From: Pannonibacter anstelovis
Lineage (GTDB): Bacteria > Pseudomonadota > Alphaproteobacteria > Rhizobiales > Stappiaceae
Reading direction: 5' to 3'
DNA: 64,000 bases
NCBI RefSeq assembly: GCF_036881715.1
Contig: NZ_JBAKBF010000014.1
Location: 62,001-126,000, forward strand
How positions within the stretch are numbered: the stretch's first letter is position 1; the number at the start of each line of letters is the position of its first letter. Below the pieces are notes generated by a model. The model was not told the origin of the DNA and searched no databases. It saw only the letters and a program-made list of their open reading frames with translations. A program made the translations under genes and the position numbers. Of this stretch, positions 41,216 through 50,167 are shown one piece after another.

Positions 41216-42727
41216 TTACTTCTCTTCGTCAATCCTCACCGGAATGAAGCGCAGTTCTCCGTTCGGGTTGGCCAGCAGCAAGAGCGCCGACTTACGGCCA
41301 TCCTTCTTGAGCTTCTCGACCTGAGCAGCAGCTTCCTCCGGTGTTGTCACCGGCTCCTGGGCCACTTCCTTGATGGTGTCTCCGGCCTGGATACGCTTTT
41401 CCTCCGCAGAACTGCCCGCGACGACCTCAGTCACAACAACGCCCTTAACCTCGGCGTTGATCTGGTACTTTTCACGCAGTGTGTCATCCAGGGTGGCCAG
41501 TTTCATGCCCAGCACTTCGCTGGTTTTCTGTTCTTCCTCAGCCGGCTTGTTCTCTTCCCCGGCCGCGCCGGATGCATCTGCCTCCTCAAGGCGGCCAAGC
41601 GTCACTTTCAGTGTTACCCGCTCGCCCTTGCGCAGCACGACAACGTCCACCTCCTTGCCGATGGCCGTATCAGCCACCATGCGCGGCAGGTCGCGCATTG
41701 CCGGAACCGGCTTGCCATCGAACTCGACGACCACATCGCCCGGCTGGATCTTCGCAGCGGCTGCAGGGCCATCGTCAGAGACACCGGCAACCAGTGCGCC
41801 CATTGCTTTATCCATGCCGAGGCTTTCGGCAATTTCGTCGGTCACTTCCTGAATGCGCACGCCGAGCCAGCCGCGGCGGGTCTCGCCAAACTCGCGCAGC
41901 TGCGCAATCACGGCCGTGGCCGTGTTCGAGGGAATGGCAAAGCCGATACCGATCGAGCCGCCCGAAGGGGAGATAATGGCCGTGTTGATGCCGATGACCT
42001 TGCCATTCATATCGAACAGCGGACCGCCCGAGTTGCCCCGGTTGATGGCGGCGTCCGTCTGGATGAAGTTGTCATATGGGCCGGCGTTGATGTCACGCTT
42101 GCGGGCGGAAACGATGCCGACGGTGACAGTGCCCCCCAGACCGAAGGGATTGCCGATGGCCATCACCCAGTCGCCGACGCGGATCACCTCGCTGTCGCCG
42201 AATTCAACGGCCTTCAGCGGTTTCACGGGCGTTACCTTCAACACGGCAATATCGGTTTTCTCGTCAACTCCGATGACTTCCGCCTTGAGCTTGGAGCCAT
42301 CGTTGAAATTGGCGGTAATCTCGTCAGCGTCCTCAATGACGTGATTATTCGTGATGATGATACCTTCGGTGCCATCAATGACGAAGCCGGAGCCAAGCGA
42401 CTGCACACGGCGCGGCGAGCTTCCGCCCTCACCGCCATCATCGCCTTCCCCGTTGTTCTGGCGATTGAAGAACTCATCGAAGAACTCCTGGAAGGGAGAG
42501 CCTTCCGGCAGCTTCGGCATGGGGATGGTCCGGCGGGCCTGCACTGTCTGCTCGGTCGAGATATTCACCACCGCATCGGCAAGGCCTTCCGCCAGATCGG
42601 CAACGGAGGCTGGCCCCTGTGCAAGCGCAACATGCGCCGGCGACACGGCAACAAAGGCCGTCAGCATCGCTGCGGCTGCCATGCGGGCACCGCGAGAGAA
42701 GTGTTGAGCTTTGAAAATACGGGCCAT
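41216..42727 (-). CDS. Periplasmic Do-family serine endoprotease (DegP/DegQ/MucD type)
   Basis: This 503-residue HtrA-type quality-control protease has a signal peptide at residues ~10-36 (cleavage near VALA-Q). The trypsin-like domain has the intact triad: His in IITNNHVIED, Asp in DEKTDIAVLKV and Ser in NRGNSGGPLFDM. The N-terminal loop carries a Gly/Asp/Glu-rich insert (GEGDDGGEGGSS). Two PDZ domains follow (~290-380 and ~415-495), separated by a Glu/Ala-rich linker. ATG 42727 has GAGGAAAG upstream. It lies downstream of hflK-hflC-DUF2065, the usual alphaproteobacterial order, but a hairpin at 42801 separates it. Confidence 0.95.
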   Translation of the reverse strand: MARIFKAQHFSRGARMAAAAMLTAFVAVSPAHVALAQGPASVADLAEGLADAVVNISTEQTVQARRTIPMPKLPEGSPFQEFFDEFFNRQNNGEGDDGGEGGSSPRRVQSLGSGFVIDGTEGIIITNNHVIEDADEITANFNDGSKLKAEVIGVDEKTDIAVLKVTPVKPLKAVEFGDSEVIRVGDWVMAIGNPFGLGGTVTVGIVSARKRDINAGPYDNFIQTDAAINRGNSGGPLFDMNGKVIGINTAIISPSGGSIGIGFAIPSNTATAVIAQLREFGETRRGWLGVRIQEVTDEIAESLGMDKAMGALVAGVSDDGPAAAAKIQPGDVVVEFDGKPVPAMRDLPRMVADTAIGKEVDVVVLRKGERVTLKVTLGRLEEADASGAAGEENKPAEEEQKTSEVLGMKLATLDDTLREKYQINAEVKGVVVTEVVAGSSAEEKRIQAGDTIKEVAQEPVTTPEEAAAQVEKLKKDGRKSALLLLANPNGELRFIPVRIDEEK

Positions 42728-42800
42728 CGGCCGCTTTCCTCCATACCATCGGGCGGGCAGATGCCCGGATCACGAAATCACTCTAACGATATATGCAAAC

Positions 42801-42836
42801 ATGGCGCCAGTTCGACAGCAATCGGACTGGCGCCAT
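42801..42836 (-). terminator. Terminator after the hflKC-DUF2065 operon
   Basis: A perfect 11-bp stem ATGGCGCCAGT / ACTGGCGCCAT with a 14-base loop lies between the DUF2065 stop and the protease start. The T-run on the minus strand is weak (GTTTG). Confidence 0.65.
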
Positions 42837-42862
42837 GACTTTTCCGAGAGGTGGACAGCCCT

Positions 42863-43048
42863 TCAACCGCGAACCAGCCAGATGACGAATACACCGGCAG
42901 CCAGCGCAGCAAGGCCAACGCCGCGCAGCACGCTGTCATCCAGATCGAGCACGCTGCGCAGCATCGCTTTCATGCGCCCTGGCGCCAGTGCATAGAGGGT
43001 TCCCTCCAGCGCCAGCGCCAGGGCAATGGCTGTTACCAGATCGCTCAT
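42863..43048 (-). CDS. DUF2065 small membrane protein
   Basis: This 61-residue protein has two hydrophobic helices (LVTAIALALALEGTLYALAP and GVGLAALAAGVFVIWLV) with a charged stretch between (GRMKAMLRSVLDLDD). This is the DUF2065 family, regularly found directly after hflC. It overlaps the hflC stop by four bases, so it is translationally coupled. A role in the HflKC complex is suggested only by context. Confidence 0.88.
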   Translation of the reverse strand: MSDLVTAIALALALEGTLYALAPGRMKAMLRSVLDLDDSVLRGVGLAALAAGVFVIWLVRG

Positions 43049-43962
43049 TGCCCCGCAGGTGCAGCACCTGCAGCAGGCACCGCCGCAGCTGCGGGAGCTC
43101 CGGCCGGATCATTGAAGTACCGGAAGAAGCTGGAGTCGGGCGACAGCACGAAGCTGGTCTGACCGGCCTTCAAGCCTGCCTCATAAGCCTGCATGGAGCG
43201 GTAGAAGGTGAAGAAGGACGGATCTTCGCTGAAGGCTTCGGCAAAGATGCGGCCGCGTTCTGCGTCACCATCACCGCGCAGGATTTCTGCATCACGGCGG
43301 GCTTCTGCGATCAGAACCGTTGCATCGCGTTCGGCGCGCGAACGGATGCGGCGGCCCTGTTCTTCACCCTGAGCGCGGATTTCGGTTGCCTCACGCTCAC
43401 GCTCGGTCTGCATGCGCGAGAACACAGCCTGGCTGTTGGCTTCCGGGAGATCGGCGCGGCGGATCTTCACATCCACCACTTCAAGACCAAGATCAGCCGT
43501 CGCTGCCGATACAAGCGTACGGATCTGCGTCATGATCTGGGAGCGGTTGTCCCGCACGACGGCTGTGAAGGTCGAGCGGCCCAGCTCGTCACGCAGAGCG
43601 CCCTGCAACAGCGTCGAAAGACGCTGGTTCGCGGCATTGATATTGTTGACGCGCTGATAGAACCGGACCGGATCGGAAATGCGGTACCGGGCAAACGCAT
43701 CGACCACCAGACGCTTCTTGTCGGAGGCGATGGCTTCCAGCGGCGGCATGTTGAAGTCCAGGATGCGGCGGTCGATGTAGACCACGTTCTGGACCAGCGG
43801 GATCTTGAAATGCAGGCCCGGCTGCTGGGTGGCGGAAACCACCTTGCCGAACTGCAGCACAAGCGCCTGCTGCGCCGGGTTGACGATGTAGATCGACAGG
43901 TACAGAGCCGTCAGCGCCAGGGCAATAATGACCCCGAGAAAACCGAGAACACCGTTCTTCAT
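43045..43962 (-). CDS. hflC: HflC, SPFH-domain modulator of FtsH protease
   Basis: This 305-residue protein has one N-terminal membrane segment (VLGFLGVIIALALTALYLSI), then an SPFH/prohibitin domain and a coiled-coil Arg/Glu-rich region (EREREATEIRAQGEEQGRRI). The C-terminus has an Ala/Pro-rich tail (PAGAPAAAAVPAAGAAPAGQ). With HflK it forms the large periplasm-facing cage around FtsH. It overlaps hflK by a single base and DUF2065 by four, so the three genes form one operon. Confidence 0.95.
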   Translation of the reverse strand: MKNGVLGFLGVIIALALTALYLSIYIVNPAQQALVLQFGKVVSATQQPGLHFKIPLVQNVVYIDRRILDFNMPPLEAIASDKKRLVVDAFARYRISDPVRFYQRVNNINAANQRLSTLLQGALRDELGRSTFTAVVRDNRSQIMTQIRTLVSAATADLGLEVVDVKIRRADLPEANSQAVFSRMQTEREREATEIRAQGEEQGRRIRSRAERDATVLIAEARRDAEILRGDGDAERGRIFAEAFSEDPSFFTFYRSMQAYEAGLKAGQTSFVLSPDSSFFRYFNDPAGAPAAAAVPAAGAAPAGQ

Positions 43963-45161
43963 TACTGCTGTCCCCCGCCGTTACGCACTGCCGGCTGCTG
44001 CGGCTGGCTGGTTCCCCGGCCGAGCAGATCATTGAGCGGCAGATAGGGCACCATGCCCTCGCCAGCCTTCTGGTCGATAACGATCTTGGCATTGCTGCCA
44101 AGCACCCGCTCCATCGTTTCCAGATAGAGACGTTCACGGGTCACGTCCGGCGCCTTGCGGTACTCTTCATAGATCTTGGTGAAGCGCTGAGCCTGACCGG
44201 TCGCTTCAGCGATAACCTGGTCGCGGTAGGCGTTGGCAGCTTCGATAACCCTGGCCGATTCACCACGCGCCTCGGGCACGATGCGGTTGGCATAGGTCTG
44301 AGCCTCGTTCTGGATACGCTCCTGGTCCGCACGGGCGGCCTGAACGTCACGGAAGGCATCAATGACCTGCTGCGGCGGGTCAACCTTCTGCATCTGCACG
44401 CTAACGATGTCGATACCGGCCTGATACTGGTCGAGCGTTGTCTGCATCAGGTTCTGCACGGCCACCTGGATCGGCGCGCGGTTCTCCGTCAGGATCGCAT
44501 CAATGTCCGAGCTGCCGACGACTTCACGCATGGCGCTTTCGGCGACGGCCTTGACCGTCCCTTCAGGATCCTGAATGTTGAACAGGTAATTGGCGACGCC
44601 CTCGGTCGTGGTCTTGATGCGCCACTGAACCTTGAAGTCGGCATCGACGATGTTTTCGTCGCCCGTGAGCATCAGGCTTTCTTCCGGCACATCGACGGAA
44701 CGCACGGTGCCGCCGGAGACGCGCTCCTGCATGCCCACCGTCATTTCCTGAAGGCGCAGGACTTCCGGCTTGTACACTTCACCGATCGGATAGGGCCAGT
44801 TGTAGTTCAGGCCTGGCTGGGTCTGGCCGCTGACCTTGCCCAGCACCAGTTCCACGCCCACCTGATCCGGCGCCACGCTGTAGAAGCCGGTCAGCATCCA
44901 GCCGCCGATCAGCACAACGCCAGCGAGCAGGATACCCTTGACGCCAAAGTTGCCGCCGCCACCCGGCAGAACCGTCTTCATGCGGTCCTGCGTCCGGCGC
45001 AGCAATTCTTCAAGGTCGGGGGGATTGCCACCACCATTGCGATTGGGGCCTGAGCCCCACGGCCCGCCGTTATTGCCGCCACCGCCGCCACCCCAGGGAC
45101 CGCCGTTTCCGCCGCCCCCCTTCCAGCCGCCACCGCCACCGCTCTGGTTGCTCCAAGGCAT
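43962..45161 (-). CDS. hflK: HflK, SPFH-domain modulator of FtsH protease
   Basis: This 399-residue partner of HflC has an N-terminal ~50 residues that are very Gly/Asn/Trp rich (MPWSNQSGGGGGWKGGGGNG), followed by a DLEELLRRTQDRMK helix, one membrane segment (GILLAGVVLIGGWMLTGFYS), the SPFH domain and a coiled coil. ATG 45161 has AAGGA 7 bases upstream; a TTG directly before it is also in frame. First gene of the hflK-hflC-DUF2065 operon. Confidence 0.95.
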   Translation of the reverse strand: MPWSNQSGGGGGWKGGGGNGGPWGGGGGGNNGGPWGSGPNRNGGGNPPDLEELLRRTQDRMKTVLPGGGGNFGVKGILLAGVVLIGGWMLTGFYSVAPDQVGVELVLGKVSGQTQPGLNYNWPYPIGEVYKPEVLRLQEMTVGMQERVSGGTVRSVDVPEESLMLTGDENIVDADFKVQWRIKTTTEGVANYLFNIQDPEGTVKAVAESAMREVVGSSDIDAILTENRAPIQVAVQNLMQTTLDQYQAGIDIVSVQMQKVDPPQQVIDAFRDVQAARADQERIQNEAQTYANRIVPEARGESARVIEAANAYRDQVIAEATGQAQRFTKIYEEYRKAPDVTRERLYLETMERVLGSNAKIVIDQKAGEGMVPYLPLNDLLGRGTSQPQQPAVRNGGGQQ

Positions 45162-45362
45162 CAATACATCCTTCTTCGGGGGGCAGGCTTGCCTGTCCCC
45201 TGGTTGAACTTGTTGTATCTGACCTGCTGGGGGTTATAGGAAGGTTAGCGGCCGCTGACAACGCGCAGCCTCCTGAGCCTCCCAAACTCAGCCGGATTCA
45301 GGTTTATCACCCGGGACATGGGTGCCAAGACCCGGATTTTCAAGGCTTTGCGACGCCTAAGG

Positions 45363-45827
45363 TTACATGGCAGGCGCGGCAGGGCGACGCATATCCACGT
45401 GCGGAATTCCATCCTCCAGATAGATTTCGCCGATGGGCTCAAACCCGTGACTGCCGTAGAAGCGCTGAAGATGCGCCTGCGCCGAAAGCTCCACCTGCGC
45501 ATCCGGGTGCTCTGCACGTGCCCAAGCCAGCCCCGCCCTCATCAGATGATCACCCAGCCGCAGCCCTCTCGCATGCGGGGCAACGACGATACGGCCCAAG
45601 CGCACATAGGGCTCTTCCACAGAAGGCGCAAAGGAGCGCAGATAGGCGGCCAGACGCCCCTCGCCATCCCTCAAGAGATAGTGAAACGCCTCGGGATCGC
45701 GGCCGTCAACTTCCGGATAGGGACAGTTCTGCTCCACGACGAATACGTCAACGCGCAGCTTCAGCACCTCGTAGAGAGCCGAGAGCGGCAGTTCGTCGAA
45801 GGTGAACCAGTGACCAGAGCAGTTCAC
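45363..45827 (-). CDS. ElaA-like GNAT acetyltransferase
   Basis: This 154-residue protein has LYEVLKLRVDVFVVEQNCPY, then PEVDGRDPEAFHYLL, matching the ElaA family closely, and RIVVAPHARGLRLGDHLM as the acetyl-CoA loop. GTG 45827 is chosen: it gives the usual ElaA length and begins 1 base after the folA stop, suggesting translational coupling. An in-frame ATG at 45869 would overlap folA by about 40 bases. Substrate unknown. It sits between folA and hflK. Confidence 0.85.
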   Translation of the reverse strand: MNCSGHWFTFDELPLSALYEVLKLRVDVFVVEQNCPYPEVDGRDPEAFHYLLRDGEGRLAAYLRSFAPSVEEPYVRLGRIVVAPHARGLRLGDHLMRAGLAWARAEHPDAQVELSAQAHLQRFYGSHGFEPIGEIYLEDGIPHVDMRRPAAPAM

Positions 45828-45828
45828 A

Positions 45829-46527
45829 CTAACAAACAACGGCAGGGAATAACTGCCTCTCCTCAACATCGACCTCTGTACGCCGCTTCACGCCCCGCTC
45901 CAAGTAAGCCTTTTCCATATCATTCAATTTCTCTATCTTTTCACTATATTCTTTGTAAAATTTATCTATACTAAACATTCGAACAGTTCGATTTCTTCTC
46001 TCAAAAACAGTCAGTCTAAACGGAAATTCATCTTCATCAGTCCTAGGAAAGTCTTTCTCGCTGACAATTCTCCATTGACGGCGATCATACTGATCCCGAA
46101 AAAATGCATCTCCATGAATATTATCGGAAAAAACTTCTGTGAGATAAATCTTCTGGTAAAGCTCACCAAATTTCCGATAGATTTGATCGCCACCGATAAC
46201 AAAAAACTCATCAGCATTGTGTGTGATTGAATAAAAATCAGCCTCAAAAAGAGCTTCTTCAACGGAGGTTACAAAAACCACCCCATCCACAGCCTCACCA
46301 GGAGTACGTGACAACACAATATTCTTGCGGTTCGGCAAAGGCTTTCCAATAGAATCGAAAGTTTTTCGACCCATAATAATAGCCTTACCCTTTGTAACGC
46401 TCTTAAAATTCTTAAGATCAGTTTTCAGCCTCCAAGGAAGCTCGTTCTCACAACCAATGACGTCACCGGGGAAACTGCGGGCAACAATAAAAGAAATTGA
46501 TGGCATAACAATATTTTTAGTTCTCAT
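45829..46527 (-). CDS. folA: Dihydrofolate reductase, AT-rich and C-terminally extended
   Basis: This 232-residue enzyme reduces dihydrofolate to tetrahydrofolate. Catalytic features are intact: ISFIVARSFPGDVIGCENEL, PWRLKTDLKNFKSVTKGKAI (active-site Asp), IMGRKTFDSIGKPLPNRKNI and EFFVIGGDQIY. The first ~165 residues are a complete enzyme; the remaining ~65 (charged, SIDKFYKEYSEKIEKLNDME) are an extension I do not recognise. ATG 46527 has GAGGTGG 6 bases upstream. The gene is far more AT-rich than its neighbours, yet sits where folA usually lies in related genomes (between thyA and hflK), so it looks like a foreign copy replacing the original. Confidence 0.9.
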   Translation of the reverse strand: MRTKNIVMPSISFIVARSFPGDVIGCENELPWRLKTDLKNFKSVTKGKAIIMGRKTFDSIGKPLPNRKNIVLSRTPGEAVDGVVFVTSVEEALFEADFYSITHNADEFFVIGGDQIYRKFGELYQKIYLTEVFSDNIHGDAFFRDQYDRRQWRIVSEKDFPRTDEDEFPFRLTVFERRNRTVRMFSIDKFYKEYSEKIEKLNDMEKAYLERGVKRRTEVDVEERQLFPAVVC

Positions 46528-46646
46528 CTCAGCCACCACCTCAAACAAACTCCATGCTTGTTTTAGTGCGTTCAGCGGACGATTCCCAGCCATTTCGGGA
46601 TTTTCGCCATCCGTGGGCTAGCCCTGTGCAAAGTTTTCAGAAAATC

Positions 46647-47657
46647 TCAACGCCCCAATGCCTTCAGGCCGAGATCCGGCTGATCGGTGAAGAACCCATC
46701 CGCCCCGGCCTCGGTCACTGTCAGATGCACCAGCTCTCCAAAGTTCGACGCAAAGGGCGGCAGGCGGTCGGCGCGCAGGGTATAGGGGTGAACGGCAAGA
46801 CCAAAGGCCTTGGCATCGTGCACCAGCGGCGTCACCTCGGCCACGCCATCCTTGTTTTCATCCGTCAGAACCTGCGTCAGCGACGGACCAAGCCCGTCCG
46901 CCACTTCGGCAATGGCAGCCAGCCCTTCCGGCGTCTTCAGCCAGTCGTAGTCCGTGCCCGGCGCCATGTTCCAGCTGTTTTCCCCCAGCAGCTGCACCAG
47001 CTTGCCCTTGTAGCCAAGTTCCTGCCGGACACGGCGGATCTCGTTGAAATCAAAGGACTGAAGATAGACTTTCGCCTCTGGACCGGCGAGGTCATGCGCC
47101 TCAAGCACAGCAATCACCGCCTTGGCGAGATCCTGGCCTTCATCCCGGTGGAAGGCAGGAGACTTCAGCTCCGGATAAAGGCCGAACTCCCGGCCGCTTG
47201 TCTGCGCAAGGCCCTTCAGGAAGACGATCTCTTCCTCCAGCGTTGGCACCGTCAGGCCTGTCTTCACCCGCGGAAAACGGCCGCGGAAAGCGGGTTCGCC
47301 CTTGCGGTTCACCCGCTCCAGCACCTGCAGCCGGCGGATTTCCTCAAGGGTAAAGTCGATGGCATAATGCAGGCCGTCAGCCCGCGCCCGGCCCGCAAAC
47401 ACCTCTGCCACGTCCGTCGTCGCATCCAGCGTGATGTCATGCAGCACGATGGGCACGCCATCCTTCGTCAGCACCACATCCTGTTCGATGTAATCTGCGC
47501 CCATACCCACGGCCAGCGCCTTGGCGGCCAGAGTGTGTTCAGGCAGATAGCCGGACGCGCCGCGATGGGCGATGACAAGCGGTTCAGCCACGGCACTACC
47601 CATCATCAGAACGAGGCCGAGCAGCGAGGCAGGCAGAAAATGGCAAGGACGGCGCAT
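46647..47657 (-). CDS. glpQ: Glycerophosphodiester phosphodiesterase, periplasmic
   Basis: This 336-residue GDPD-family enzyme hydrolyses glycerophosphodiesters to glycerol-3-phosphate and an alcohol. Signal peptide MRRPCHFLPASLLGLVLMMG ends near AVA-E. Catalytic motifs are LVIAHRGASGYLPEHT (His-Arg), ADYIEQDVVLTKDGVPIVLHD (metal Glu and Asp, second His) and LYPELKSPAFH. ATG 47657 has AAAAGGAG 5 bases upstream. It sits between thyA and folA, where related genomes often have the two folate genes adjacent. Confidence 0.92.
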   Translation of the reverse strand: MRRPCHFLPASLLGLVLMMGSAVAEPLVIAHRGASGYLPEHTLAAKALAVGMGADYIEQDVVLTKDGVPIVLHDITLDATTDVAEVFAGRARADGLHYAIDFTLEEIRRLQVLERVNRKGEPAFRGRFPRVKTGLTVPTLEEEIVFLKGLAQTSGREFGLYPELKSPAFHRDEGQDLAKAVIAVLEAHDLAGPEAKVYLQSFDFNEIRRVRQELGYKGKLVQLLGENSWNMAPGTDYDWLKTPEGLAAIAEVADGLGPSLTQVLTDENKDGVAEVTPLVHDAKAFGLAVHPYTLRADRLPPFASNFGELVHLTVTEAGADGFFTDQPDLGLKALGR

Positions 47658-47706
47658 GGCGTCTCCTTTTGTGTGGCTGGCAGAACGTGGGCGAACCACC
47701 GTCCGG

Positions 47707-48501
47707 TCAGACGGCAATCGGCGCTTTGATCGCAGGATGCGGATCATAGCCTGACAGCTGGAAATCCTCATAGCGGAAGGCGAAAAGATCGGTCACCTCC
47801 GGGTTGAGTGTCATGACCGGCAAAGGGCGCAACTCACGGCTCAGCTGCTCACGCGCCTGATCGAGGTGATTGGCGTAAAGATGCGCATCCCCAAGCGTGT
47901 GGACGAAATCCCCCGGCTTCAGACCGCAGACCTGCGCCACCATCATGGTCAGCAGCGCATACGAGGCGATGTTGAACGGCACGCCCAGAAACACATCCGC
48001 CGAGCGCTGGTAAAGCTGGCAGGACAGGCGGCCGCCGGCCACATAGAACTGGAACATGGTATGGCACGGCGGAAGGGCCATTTCGTCCACCAGTGCCGGA
48101 TTCCAGGCGGAGACGATCAGGCGGCGCGATTCCGGGTTCTTGCGGATCATCGCCAGCACATTGGCAATCTGATCGATTGACCGGCCATCGGGCGCAGGCC
48201 AGGAGCGCCACTGCGCGCCATAGACAGGGCCCAGGTCGCCGTTTTCATCGGCCCATTCATCCCAGATGCTGACGCCATTGGCCTTGAGGTAGCCGATGTT
48301 GGTGTCACCGGCGAGGAACCACAGAAGCTCATGGATGATCGACTTCAGATGCAGCTTCTTCGTCGTAACGGCCGGGAAGCCCTCCTCCAGATTGAAGCGC
48401 ATCTGGTGACCGAAGACCGAGCGCGTTCCGGTGCCCGTCCGGTCGCCCCGGTCAATGCCCTCCTCCAGAATGCGCCGCATCAGATCGTGATATTGCTGCA
48501 C
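47707..48501 (-). CDS. thyA: Thymidylate synthase
   Basis: This 264-residue enzyme methylates dUMP to dTMP with methylene-tetrahydrofolate. It has DRTGTGTRSVFGHQMRFNLE near the start, RRLIVSAWNP, the catalytic Cys in ALPPCHTMFQFYVA, and SYALLTMMVAQVCGLKPGDF. The length equals the E. coli enzyme. The start is GTG 48501 (MQQYHDLMRRILEEG). It produces dihydrofolate, the substrate of the nearby folA product. Confidence 0.96.
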   Translation of the reverse strand: MQQYHDLMRRILEEGIDRGDRTGTGTRSVFGHQMRFNLEEGFPAVTTKKLHLKSIIHELLWFLAGDTNIGYLKANGVSIWDEWADENGDLGPVYGAQWRSWPAPDGRSIDQIANVLAMIRKNPESRRLIVSAWNPALVDEMALPPCHTMFQFYVAGGRLSCQLYQRSADVFLGVPFNIASYALLTMMVAQVCGLKPGDFVHTLGDAHLYANHLDQAREQLSRELRPLPVMTLNPEVTDLFAFRYEDFQLSGYDPHPAIKAPIAV

Positions 48502-48628
48502 GTGATTACCCGTCCGCTGTCCTGTTCCGGCTGTCTGTCTGTTCTGGCGCGCGGAGGGCGGGGACGCAAGGATTCATTGCGGGCCCGGAGCTCATGACAG
48601 CCACTCCATCCACAGGCGCCCTGCCCCC

Positions 48629-48657
48629 TTTCAATCGGCGAGCGAAATGCCTATATT
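48629..48657 (+). promoter_or_regulatory. Putative ssrA promoter
   Basis: TTTCAA (48629-48634), 17 bases, TATATT (48652-48657). The predicted start near 48664 fits the 5' end of the acceptor piece of tmRNA. Confidence 0.65.
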
Positions 48658-48663
48658 CCACCT

Positions 48664-48985
48664 GCCGGTTTACCGGCTACGGCGATAAATTGACTGTGTA
48701 ATAAGCCTATCGGACCCGGGGGCGGTACCCGGCGCCTCCACCCAAGCCCACCCCAGCGGTGGGTTTCGGCGGGGGCGAAATAGGATCGACGAGGGTGTAA
48801 AGACTGCTCTTTCGCTCGGCATGGTACCACCGATATCGGACCAAATCTGTAGTTGCAAATGACAACTATGCTCAGGACGTCGCTCTCGCCGCGTAATGCG
48901 GTGCGGGTTGTCCACCTAAAGCCCTGACGGGTAGCACTGTCAGGCGGGGTTCGGAGGCACCTGGCAACAGAAGCCTCCACTTAAA
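48664..48985 (+). ncRNA. ssrA: tmRNA (ssrA), circularly permuted two-piece form
   Basis: The gene has the alphaproteobacterial permuted order. The acceptor piece comes first and ends ...GGCGGTACCCGGCGCCTCCA at 48740; its 3' strand CGCCTCC pairs with GGGGGCG at 48771, the 5' end of the coding piece. Between them is a ~25-base spacer that is presumably removed. The coding piece contains the tag frame at 48855-48896, encoding ANDNYAQDVALAA plus TAA, with resume codon GCA. The outer ends of the pieces are estimates. Trans-translation rescues stalled ribosomes and tags the nascent chains for proteolysis. The ClpXP adaptor gene sspB is next. Confidence 0.93.
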
Positions 48986-49256
48986 CTTCCCAAAAAACAG
49001 AGATTTCCGGTGTTGTTCGGCGCGGCCGAGACATTGACCTTGCGTCAAGCTCTTGCCACAGCGCCGCAGCATGCCCATTATTTGCCGCATGCACCCCTTC
49101 CGGCATCCGGAGCGGAGGCGGGCGTGGAGGACGGGTCTGCGAAAAGCCGGGATTACGAGCCTTTCAACAAGGCGATATGTGACGTGAGGGGCTTTTCTTT
49201 TGACCGGCAAAGGGTCAAGGTGCCCGAAATTGATTTGATTCCGGCGGATAATAAAA
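48986..49256. other. Intergenic region between ssrA and sspB
   Basis: About 270 bases with no supported gene. A short open frame (49010-49282) runs into sspB in another frame and lacks a ribosome-binding site. No terminator with a clear T-run is visible after ssrA. Confidence 0.5.
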
Positions 49257-49865
49257 ATGGCAGAAGACCTGCTCCGTTATGACATCATCGTGCAGGACGC
49301 CCTGCGGGCGGCGGTGAAGAAAATCCTTGCCGAAGTTGCCCGCACGGGCCTTCCCGGCGAGCACCATTTCTACATCGCCTTCGATACCAATGCTCCCGGC
49401 GTGCGGATTTCCTCGCGCCTGAAGGAGCGGTATCCGACCGAGATGACCATCGTTCTGCAGCACCAGTTCTGGGATCTGGCCATCGGCGAGCATGCCTTTG
49501 AAGTGGGGCTGTCCTTCGGTGGCATTCCGGAGAAGCTGCTGATCCCCTTCAGCGCCATCAAAGGCTTCTTCGACCCCTCCGTCCAGTTTGCGCTGGAGTT
49601 CGAGCCGGGCAAGACTGCAGAACCGATCCCGGACGATCTGGTGGAAGCTGTCGGCGAACTCGCCAATCTTGAGGCAGCAGCGGCCAAGTCGCTCGAGGAC
49701 AAGAACGTCAAGCCGGCCGCGCGCAAGACGGCGGCAAGTGCCAGCAAAGCCGAGAAGGCTGAAAAGGCTGCCAAGCCAGACGCTGTGGAGGAAGGCTCCA
49801 AGGACGAAAAGCCGGCCGAAGGCGGCGAAGTCGTCTCGCTGGATGCCTTCCGCAAGAAGCCTTAA
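49257..49865 (+). CDS. sspB: SspB, ClpXP adaptor for ssrA-tagged proteins (alpha type)
   Basis: This 202-residue protein's folded N-terminal domain (residues ~1-125; LLRYDIIVQDALRAAVKKIL, GEHHFYIAFDTNAPGVRISS and GLSFGGIPEKLLIPFSAIKG) matches alphaproteobacterial SspB, which binds the ssrA tag. A flexible Ala/Lys/Glu-rich linker follows. The C-terminal GGEVVSLDAFRKKP is the short motif that docks on ClpX. ATG 49257 has only a weak ribosome-binding site. It lies next to ssrA, whose product adds the tag this protein recognises. Confidence 0.95.
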   Translation: MAEDLLRYDIIVQDALRAAVKKILAEVARTGLPGEHHFYIAFDTNAPGVRISSRLKERYPTEMTIVLQHQFWDLAIGEHAFEVGLSFGGIPEKLLIPFSAIKGFFDPSVQFALEFEPGKTAEPIPDDLVEAVGELANLEAAAAKSLEDKNVKPAARKTAASASKAEKAEKAAKPDAVEEGSKDEKPAEGGEVVSLDAFRKKP

Positions 49866-49942
49866 GCTGCTGTCAAACCGGGCGCCGGGCCTCAAAGGGC
49901 CTGGCTATCATGTTGGATAAGGCACTTTGGCGAGGCTGAGAC

Positions 49943-50167
49943 ATGAGCGCGGACATCATCAACCTGCGGCAGGCGCGAAAGGCCCGTGACCGGAAGGCGC
50001 GGGAGAGCGAGGCCGAAACCAACCGCCGCCTCCACGGCCGCACCAAGGCGGAACGCAAGCTCAAGGACGCGCTCGACAGCAAGGCGCAGCAGACGCTGGA
50101 CGCCCATCAGCTGGAGCGCAAGGCCTCTGATGACACGGAAGATCCGGACAGGGATGGTCAGGCGTGA
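49943..50167 (+). CDS. DUF4169 small basic protein
   Basis: This 74-residue, highly charged, probably helical protein (MSADIINLRQARKARDRKAR, then EAETNRRLHGRTKAERKL) matches DUF4169, a small alphaproteobacterial family of unknown function. ATG 49943 has GAGG upstream. It overlaps the next gene by four bases (GTGA), so the two are translationally coupled; sspB is 77 bases upstream and may be in the same transcript. Confidence 0.82.
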   Translation: MSADIINLRQARKARDRKARESEAETNRRLHGRTKAERKLKDALDSKAQQTLDAHQLERKASDDTEDPDRDGQA

